Both the position numbers and the translations under genes were made by a program. Shown piece after piece: positions 56,815 to 64,000 of a stretch of DNA of 64,000 nt. Source of the DNA: Haliclona indistincta (taxonomy: Eukaryota > Porifera > Demospongiae > Haplosclerida > Chalinidae); NCBI GenBank assembly GCA_964017065.1, contig OZ024791.1:7510384-7574383 (forward strand), given 5' to 3'. A model generated the notes under the pieces. That model had not been told where the DNA came from, searched no databases, and worked only from the letters and a program-made list of their open reading frames with translations. Positions within the stretch are counted from its first letter, which is position 1, and every line of letters starts with the position of its first letter.

Positions 56815-57400
56815 ATGTGCTATAGTAATGTGCAATGTGAACTATATTAGCAATGTTGCATGCACATTCTGCACTACCATAAATGTAAAAATTTTGGACA
56901 TCAAAAAATTCTTGTTTTACTTGGGTGTTCGGAAATTTTCATTATCTCACAAAATTTATATTAGTGCATAAAATTTTACACAAAATTAAAATGGTCATCT
57001 TAACAAAAATGCAAAATCTTACACAATAAATTCTACTTATCAGAAAAGTTAACTGCTATACCACGAATTCTGTGACGTAAATACTACAACATTTATGGTA
57101 GATCTACCTGCACAATTATAGTGTAAGACAACTCTGGATCATGAAGTCATAGCCAACACAAAGAGAAAAATAGTACTACTTAGTAATCATTCACAGAGTT
57201 CCAGAGTGGTCTATGAGTATTTTAATGCTTTATAAGTAGCTACAACTCAGACATAAGGATGCATCATGAAAGAACAGCACACCAAACAAGGGAAAGAGCA
57301 ATCTGTCACTTGTGGTTATATACAGAAATCTTAACTAGCACACCAAACATACAGAAATAAAGGATTCAAGCAGCATTCACCAGAATAATTGTACCAAAGT
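56815..57400 (+). other. B-type 3' flank, duplicated
   Basis: Matches the flanks after B2 and B3, including AATAAATTCTACTTATCAG. No gene. Confidence 0.5.
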
Positions 57401-57539
57401 AGTTCTAACATTGCTGTGTGTGACTAATACTGGCTATTAACATGCTAGGTTTGCATGCTGCCAGTTTTGTACCTGACCATTGCAAAATTTCTCTGGTCCC
57501 AACCCGGTTTAATGCAATAAAGAGAAAGAGTCAGTTACT

Positions 57540-58028
57540 ATGATGGAAGCTAAAGATCCCAGGACCATGCAGTTTTTCAATATTATGACTTTACAAGATG
57601 ATAAAATCCTGGAGATTAGCATTAGTGTACCAATAGAAAGCAAGAGTATACTACAAAAATACAGTGAAATACACCAAAATGTACAAGAAGAGGTCGAGAG
57701 AATACTAAAGTTGATCATAAACATGTCTAAGTAAATGATATCAAGTACATAGAAGTACAAGAAGAGATCATGCATTTACGAGAGATGAAAGCTAGTCTAC
57801 TGGATCTCCACATCAACGACACTGACATCATGAAACTTGTGGAGATTTTGAAGCTGAGGAGGCAATACCTATGATGTGTAAACTAATAGAAATGAAGAGT
57901 AAACAACAAGAGATCAAGAAGGCACAACAAGAGGAGAAGGGACAACAAGAGGTGAAGGGACAACAAGAGGTCAACACGAGCGCAATCTCCGTGAAGCTTT
58001 CGGTCACCACCCAGAATCCACATTAGAA
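57540..58028 (+). pseudogene. C3: broken type C gene start
   Basis: ATG at 57540 (MMEAKDPRTMQFFNIMTLQD) is close to C1 and C2. It stops at 57732 within MSK where C2 continues with the coil. The following 300 bases carry the C coil in other frames (QEEIMHLREMKASLLDLH, then KQQEIKKAQQEE). It ends before the EEP domain. A repeat of AGGAGAAGGGACAACAAGAGG type has expanded at 57925-57975. Confidence 0.7.
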
Positions 58029-59094
58029 CTTATGCTGAAGTTAAAGTTTCGATATTTGTCATAGAAATGTCATCAGTGTTTTAACATTCTCAGCAGTTTT
58101 CTCTGTAGAAATGATATAACAGTAGCCGGCTTTTTTCGGAAAAGAAGTTGGTATAAACATTCCCCTCTAGACCCACTTTTCAGATATTCTTGTAACACGT
58201 CCATGACACATGAGCCTTTCCTTTATTTGTTATGAAAATTGATAATTTATTTTGTCAAGAAGAGAGCTCTTTTAAACAACTAACTGTCTGAGAGCGTTAT
58301 GATGAGCCAAAATGGTTCCTGAGAGGACGAACAATAGTGATGAACATGAGAGGAATTCAACAAAACATATTATACCAGTGATTGAGGTAGTGGAACAACA
58401 GGTATAGTTATGGCGTTGTTCAAAGCCATGAGCTTTTGGGATAATGCTGTGATACGCATCATAAAACTGTCTCGTGAACCCACCAAACATCCCAGCAATG
58501 GCAAGATCAAACTCACGACAGCCGTAGAAACATGCATCACTACATCAATACAGAGTTACACACACTATTCACTACATGAGTACTTTAATCGTTTTTTCCC
58601 TTTTATGGATAGTGCTAAGTGGTGCTAAATAAACTGTTTTGGCTGGGAGGAACTTATACTGCCTTATAAAGAAAGCTGTTATCACACAGTATCAAGTAGC
58701 TACTTGTCCAAAACACTAGTCGTACGGAGACTATTGGAGTTCGATGCTCCTTTCTCATCAATCTCTACTAAAAGTGAAACAGAAGACTCTCTTGAGACAG
58801 GCCATATTGACATTCTATTTTCTGAGGTAAGTTACAGCATAAGATATAATAGTTTTTGATAAGTAGTGCATTGAGTGCTGAGTGAAGTGTGTTCATATTT
58901 AAACATCCAACAACCCTCCTATGGGCATTGGCAGGAGCGTATAAGGGGAAGGAGAATTTAACTCTTGTTATCCTGCATAGTAACATTTAACCAAAACTAA
59001 TGTGCTGTTGCTTGTTTGTTGTCAGCACTCACAACATTAATTTTCTTCTCACTCATGATGGACCTGAGTATTATAATAATATTATTATTATTTA
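58029..59094 (+). other. Region before A4, no gene seen
   Basis: From about 58725 it matches type A upstream sequence (GACTATTGGAGTTYGAYGC block, also at 8380). The part before that is unassigned. Confidence 0.4.
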
Positions 59095-59275
59095 TACTGT
59101 ATAGCAGGAAATTTTCGCAGAAGAAAATTTTCGCGAAATATAGGCTATTCGCGAAAATATTATCCGCGAATGTCTTGTTTTTGTTGACAAAGATAGGGCA
59201 ATAGTGCTGATTCGCAAAAATATTATTTGCAAAATGATCGAATTTTCTCCAGCGAAAATTTCCTGCTATACGGTA
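59095..59275 (+). mobile_element. MITE of the CGTATAGCGGG family, copy 3
   Basis: Ends TACTGTATAGCAGGAAATTT...CTATACGGTA. The matching place upstream of A2 (7425-7440) is empty, so it was inserted after that duplication. Confidence 0.85.
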
Positions 59276-59712
59276 ATCAGGCATACCCCAAGAGAGTTCT
59301 ATGCGCAAAAAGACACTTTATAGTCTCAGCTAATATATTAACACAAAGACCATCAAGAAGACAGATCACTGACATACTTTATAAACTTTGTAGCACACAA
59401 TCATTAATTAGAACTATGTATCCATTGGGTGACTCATGGTCCATGAGCTAGAAACACATCTCTCCCTAGAGAACATCAATACGTCATTTATTTTTGGCCA
59501 TTGCAAGTCATAAATATCATTAGACTTTTCATTAGAAGTTGTTATGTGCACTCCAACTATGAATGATAATTAGGCAGTACAAATTGCTACCATAGCAACG
59601 AAACAAAACTGTATTTTCAAACACAGATCTGAGACAGAACCTGGCAAGCATAGTTGTTTTATAAAAGTAAGTCAGTCACACACTGTACATACTCGTTTAA
59701 TCTATTATTCAG

Positions 59713-59859
59713 TGTCTCAAGAGAAAGGAAACTGCTGCTGGTGCACTGATCAGTGTGAACGTTGTAAATGCAAAACTTGTCGTAAATGCAATCCGGGAAA
59801 ACAAGGAAATTGCAAAAAGACTGATGTAGCAATGACAACAAGACCTGAATCTGCTGAAG
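59713..59859 (+). other. Additional cysteine-rich exon upstream of A4
   Basis: Between TATTCAG (acceptor) and GAAG/GTGTGC (possible donor) the frame gives CCWCTDQCERCKCKTCRKCN, then GKQGNC: the same CC-x-C...C-x-x-C...C pattern as the two known type A modules. Its 3' end is phase 1, ending E-G exactly like exon 1, so it could splice to the same exon 2. No ATG is within the exon. It is deleted upstream of A2 and reduced to a remnant upstream of A3. Confidence 0.5.
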
Positions 59860-60424
59860 GTGTGCAATTCTTTAAGACCATAGTAATAATATTTCTCTGG
59901 TCATACAATCAGCCCTCTGTTTATTTAAGAAACTGCCTTTATTTAGAGTTGATTTCTAGATTGTTAGATGCAATTTTTCCGTACTTTCAGCGAGCGTCTC
60001 TGGATTAATACAGTGTCTTTCGACTTTGAAGCTGTAAGAAGCAACCATAGTAGCATGTATACTGAGCCCATTACAAAAAAACACACCATTCTTTGCTTAT
60101 GTCTGAATGGCTATACAGGAATTAGAGACACGCTGTTGACCAATCAAATTACGGTATTTCAAATTGGTAGACTCTAAAAATCAGTTATATCACCCTGTAT
60201 ACTTGGGAAATATCCGTTTAAAGTCACTCGCACTCGGGCGCTTCGCGTCCTCATGACTGTAAACCGGATATAACTTCCTTGTAGGGGTGATAATTTATAA
60301 CTATCAAATGTATACAGTCTCAAGTTCTTGTCCGAAACACTAGTTGTATGGGACTATTATAATTTGACGCTCCTTTCTCATCAATTTCTACTAAAAGTGA
60401 TCTTTATCTCCCAATCCAGCCCAG

Positions 60425-63323
60425 ATGAATACCCCCAAACAAGCATGCTGCAATTGTAGGAATGAATGTGAGAAGAGCTGTGTGTGTAGAGCTGCTAAGA
60501 AAACTTGTAAAAAGTGCAAGTTAAGAAACTGCACCAACGCTGATGCTGCAGAAGTTGACACGAAATGTGAAGGTAAGTAAACTACATTCGACTTTTTTGT
60601 ATGGTTTAGCTAGCTGGAGAAAGTTGTTATTTATAATCTACTATAATGTGATCTGAATCGACATGAGCGAGATGCAGCAATCATCTTAGCAGACAATATT
60701 ATGTGTCTTTAATGTGCTAATTGATAATTAAGACAAAAAACGGATCTGCATATTGTAAAATTACTGCTGCACTGGAGCGGAGCATTGTAGATCGTACAAA
60801 GAGTATGGCACACATCAGCTACAGTTCTCACAACACATGTTGTCTTGAATACACAGACTAGCAATCGGAAAGATAGCTGTTTAGCAAATCATGCAGGCAT
60901 GGGTCATAAACAAGCTGACTCACTTGAGCTGCATGACTAGTCATTAGTTTCAGGACATGGCAAGGATGGCCATGATGGAGAGCTCGCTATATTCAACGAA
61001 CCATGAGTAAGAGCCATCAAAGCCATCAAAGCAGTTACCCTGTTGAAACCTTAGTTGGTACCTAGAAGTAAGCGCTACCTATGGTATGACGATGGACAGA
61101 ATAGCCCCGTTTACATGAGGTGTTTAATCCGGTTTGGAAGCTAGCTCAGTTCGAAACGCGCTTCGTGTGGACGGTCCAAACCGGTTACTAAACCAGATTA
61201 ATTAATCTACATCCGGAGGTGGTTTGAAGCTAGCTTGAAGCGCGCTTATCGCTTATGTGTGGACAAAACCAATGCGCAGTTACGTGTAAACGGGGCTAAT
61301 GACACATTGATATACCAAGCAAGTACTGTAATAATGTACATAAAGGTTTAAGTGGTTGCCATAATGAAAAATACCATTGGGTGCCAGATGACCATAGGAA
61401 ACAAGCAGAAGACAAACAGACAGACATTACCTATTTCATAACATAAGACATCAAACAGCTGAGGCGTTTCTGTAAAGACAAAGGAGCCATGTATGTTTTG
61501 TCTTATAAACAGATTGATAGTTGCTTTCCTGAGGAGAAGTATAAATTCAGCCAAACATACTTACTGCATGTTGAAAATGCTTTAGTGGGCAGAGGCATAC
61601 AAAAATGACCGTTATATTTTGCTCCGAAAACAAAATAACTACTGGATTTGTTTACCTTAAAATTATTGGATCAGGATTGATTCCTAAAATTAATAAGAAG
61701 AAAACTTTAGTGCTCAGTTGTTATGCGTTAATAATTATAGTTCACACAGACTTGGTGCTTTATCATAATAATACCAAGTAACTCATGTGATCTACTATTA
61801 TTATTACATAGCACGTCATCTTCCACCAATCGGATTGCTCTATTCGAGGGCATTAATGTAGGTTATTGACCGCGCGTAGCGTCTTCTATAGCAACAGACC
61901 GTTGCGTCTTTGCGAGTTTGAAAAATTCGCGATGTTATTGCGCTCACAGAGATGAACTATGTAATAAATCATTTATTGCCCTACACAACTCGGGCATTAA
62001 CCGACATTAATGACCTCGGGAAAGTCAGTTGCCCTCGTACAGTCTCGGGCTGCGCCCTCGACCGTTACTCGGGCGACCGACTTTCCCGCGGTCATTAATG
62101 TCGGTTAATGCCCTCGCGTGAGGGCAATAACTAATACTTCTAAACTTAATTTGTGCTCAGGTCAACTAAAGACGCCATGTTGCAAGTGCACAACTGACGA
62201 TTGTGAAAGCTGTAGCTGTAAAAAGGAGCTCAGATTTTGTACAAGTTGCGAAACACCAAATTGTGTCAACCACACTCTCAATGTCTCCGTTCTATTGTGG
62301 AACATCGATGGTGATAAAGGAATTAATAAAGCAAGGAATCTTGTAGTCAAAGGTGTTGTAATAGAAGTAGACCCTGATGTTATCCTATTACAAGAAGTTA
62401 GAAGTAAGCCACTGATACAAGAAATTATGAAACGTGGTTATAAGAAAGAAATTGCAGGAAAAGAAGAAGAAGCTCAAATTCTTTACAAAACAAATAAATT
62501 CCACCACACATGTACTGAGGAACGTAAGGTACTTGAAACTGCTATTGACGATGGAGGGACGCGAATGACAACAAGAAGTCGGAAAGAACTTTTCATTGAT
62601 CGTACAAGTATAGTTCGTTTGACAACAATAGGATACAACTTGAACTTTGTGTTCTTGTCTTTTCATAATGAACGCCATGGTCAGCACTCTTCGGAACACT
62701 TCTGTCAAATTGTGTCACAGATATCACAGACAACACAGTGCATAGTAATTGCTGGGGCAGATGCAAACGATACGCTTCCTTTTGGAGAAAGCAATGGGTA
62801 TACTGTTCTTGAGTACGATGCAACCGATAGGCGAAAGGAAAAAGAAATTGATCATTTCATCGTAGCAAACCCAAGCAATATTATCATTCCAAAGCCTGAG
62901 GCATTCAACTTCGTTGATACTAAAGATGGGCAGAAGCTTCATCAACAAATGACATCACTTAAACCGAAGCTTAAAAGTATAAAATATCATAAAGTTTTAA
63001 AGAAAGGTTTGGGTAAGAAGAAAGATGATGCTGCTTTACACGACGCTTTGGACAGTAAATTGGAAGGTGATTTGGACAAAATGGTTGAAGCTTTGGGCAA
63101 AAGTTTAGACAAAGGTTTACAAGAAGGTTTGAAAAAAGTTTTGGGAAAAGTTTCGGATAAACCTCAGTTGCACGAAGCATTGTTAAATGGCTTTCGTAAA
63201 ACTCTGCAAGAAGCTTTGGACCAAGCTTTACGCATAGATGAAGGTATGATATCTAACCATGATCCGATCTTGCTTGATCTGACTATTGATACGAAAGAGC
63301 GTCAAAGTCGAGAGAGTGTATGA
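60425..63323 (+). CDS. A4: two-exon Cys-rich/EEP protein, 436 aa
   Basis: Exon 1 is 60425-60572 (donor GAAG/GTAAGT, better than that of A2) and exon 2 is 62161-63323. Phase-1 joining gives 436 residues, the same length as A2. Cysteine module 1 (CCNC, CEKSCVC, CKKC, NC) and module 2 (CCKC, CESCSC, CTSC, NC) precede the EEP domain. This shows LLWNIDGDKG, DPDVILLQE, FLSFHN, AGADAND and SNHDPILLD; the Asn before Asp-type His is shared with all A copies. The leucine-tetrad insert before the His motif is complete. Exon 2 and the intron are much closer to A2, about 50 kb away, than to A3. The poly(A) signal is AACAAA. This is the best-preserved type A gene in the window. Confidence 0.78.
61102..61298 (+). 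mobile_element. MITE in the A4 intron, sister of 9163-9358
   Basis: TAGCCCCGTTTACA...TGTAAACGGGGCTA at the same intron position as in A2. Confidence 0.8.
61803..62136 (+). mobile_element. Foldback insertion near the A4 splice acceptor
   Basis: About 330 bp absent from the A2 intron. It contains inverted arms GGGCATTAACCGACATTAAT (61991-62025) and its complement (62079-62113), and GAGGGCAATAA-type ends. It lies only about 25 bp from the acceptor of exon 2. Confidence 0.7.
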
Positions 63324-63773
63324 GTAGTGAGAACATTGTTTCTTTCCCTTCTTGACTTTTATTCTGTTGTATGCATTTAGTTTTGAAATGTTAGCATGAC
63401 TTCACAGGAACATATGGAGTGCGAAACTCTTATGTATGTAGCAATATTATGTGCGCATGTGATTACTGCATTCTTGGTGTGAAATAATAATTATAATTAT
63501 ATATTATGTGTGAGTTGACAACAAACACGTGTGTTTGCTTGCGTCTTACTGTGCTCTACTGTTTGCTCATTGAATGTACGGTCCTGTGAAGACATTGTCA
63601 GTACTGGTAAGTGTTGCTTGAGCAGCTAATCCTTGGTTTCTAATAGCTACAGTCCTTGTAAGCACTATACAGCATTGTGGGTGTGTTGCCCGACTTCCTG
63701 TATGTCCAGCCTCTGTGTACATATTAAAGTTCAATATTAGTCTTATCGAGAAGCTGCTGTTGCTGCTGCTACC
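63324..63773 (+). other. 3' flank of A4
   Basis: Conserved type A flank. AATAAA is changed to AACAAA near 63520. Confidence 0.5.
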
Positions 63774-63839
63774 ATGCGACATGTTGAACCGCCTGAAGAA
63801 GCTGTGAAACAGCAAGTTGTGCATGGGTATGTGTTCAAT

Positions 63840-64000
63840 AGGCAGTGAGACAAAATTGCTAGATAGTGTTCTGAGAAAAGAGTACTCACAGAGAAACCAT
63901 GAAGCTATAAGAGATGGAGAATTCTTTGTAACAGAAAGATATTTGAACAGTGCATCAGTGTATCTGGTCTCAAGAGTAATACTTTACCTATTAAACAGTC
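63840..64000 (+). pseudogene. D-type EEP fragment at the window end
   Basis: Matches 11600-11760 closely (GAATTCTTTGTAACAGAAAG...TATCTGGTCTCAAGAG). It continues out of the window. The candidate small exon at 63774-63826 precedes it. Confidence 0.55.

Noticed and set aside
3657..63323. EEP genes as LINE ORF2 remnants
   Set aside because: No reverse transcriptase follows any copy, the genes have introns, coils, AATAAA and intact ends, and copies are tandem rather than dispersed. A distant LINE origin of the domain is still possible.

Overview
The window reads as nuclear DNA of an invertebrate animal. It is AT-rich, with spliced genes (GT...AG introns, AATAAA signals after stops) and dense DNA transposons, MITEs and retroelements (Ty3/gypsy, tyrosine-recombinase Ngaro/PAT-like). 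A sponge or other early-branching marine animal is my best guess, an inference from the gene style and the element mix. No bacterial operons, tRNA, rRNA or CRISPR array is visible.

The core is a plus-strand cluster of related genes for proteins with a divergent endonuclease/exonuclease/phosphatase (EEP, DNase I/APE1-like) fold. The family marks are a WN(I/V)(H/D/N)G strand, a P-D-(V/I)-x-L-x-Q-(E/Q) strand, S-F-H-N, G-A-D-x-N and a final (D/N)-H-D-P. I name the subtypes by N-terminus. Type A has one or more cysteine-rich (putative Zn) modules on separate exons, an EEP domain and a Leu-every-fourth-residue helical insert: A1 3657-4843, A2 8451-11042, A3 19533-20689, A4 60425-63323. Type B has a long coiled coil, EEP and an acidic tail: B1 5733-7091 (pseudogene), B2 13003-14475 (intact), B3 22583-24060 (broken), B4 49621-51741 (broken), B5 53575-55317 (intact). 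Type C has a Ser/Thr/acidic leader, coiled coil and EEP: C1 24943-25190 (truncated), C2 35586-36962 (intact), C3 57540-58028 (broken), plus scattered fragments. Type D is bare EEP and only decayed fragments remain. The order A - D/C fragments - B recurs about every 9.6 kb (A2/B2 versus A3/B3), which indicates tandem segmental duplication with birth-and-death turnover.

Layout: 1-3652 Ty3/gypsy element (minus) inserted at the splice acceptor of A1; 3657-12400 A1, a broken PHD-finger piece, B1 with a MITE, A2; 12400-25190 B2, A3, B3, C1; 25190-29771 transposon-rich DNA with a foldback and a TTAA-flanked piggyBac-like MITE; 29772-34814 Ngaro-like element 1 (plus, with a 200-N gap); 35586-36962 C2; 37232-41947 Ngaro-like element 2 (minus); 41965-45080 a 30-bp satellite split by a foldback block and a hAT element; about 45880-48830 a third, diverged Ngaro-like element (minus); 48826-58028 B4, D fragments, B5, C3; 58790-64000 A4 with its conserved upstream region and intron, ending in another D fragment.

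The most notable biology is the cluster itself. The EEP domain is joined to three kinds of N-terminus. Both intact B genes carry Gln where the catalytic Glu is expected, although the broken B copies still have Glu, and the A genes carry a period-4 leucine helix inside the catalytic domain. No reverse transcriptase is attached, so these are not obviously LINE proteins. Their role is unknown; a nuclease or phosphatase effector family under diversifying turnover is a hypothesis only.
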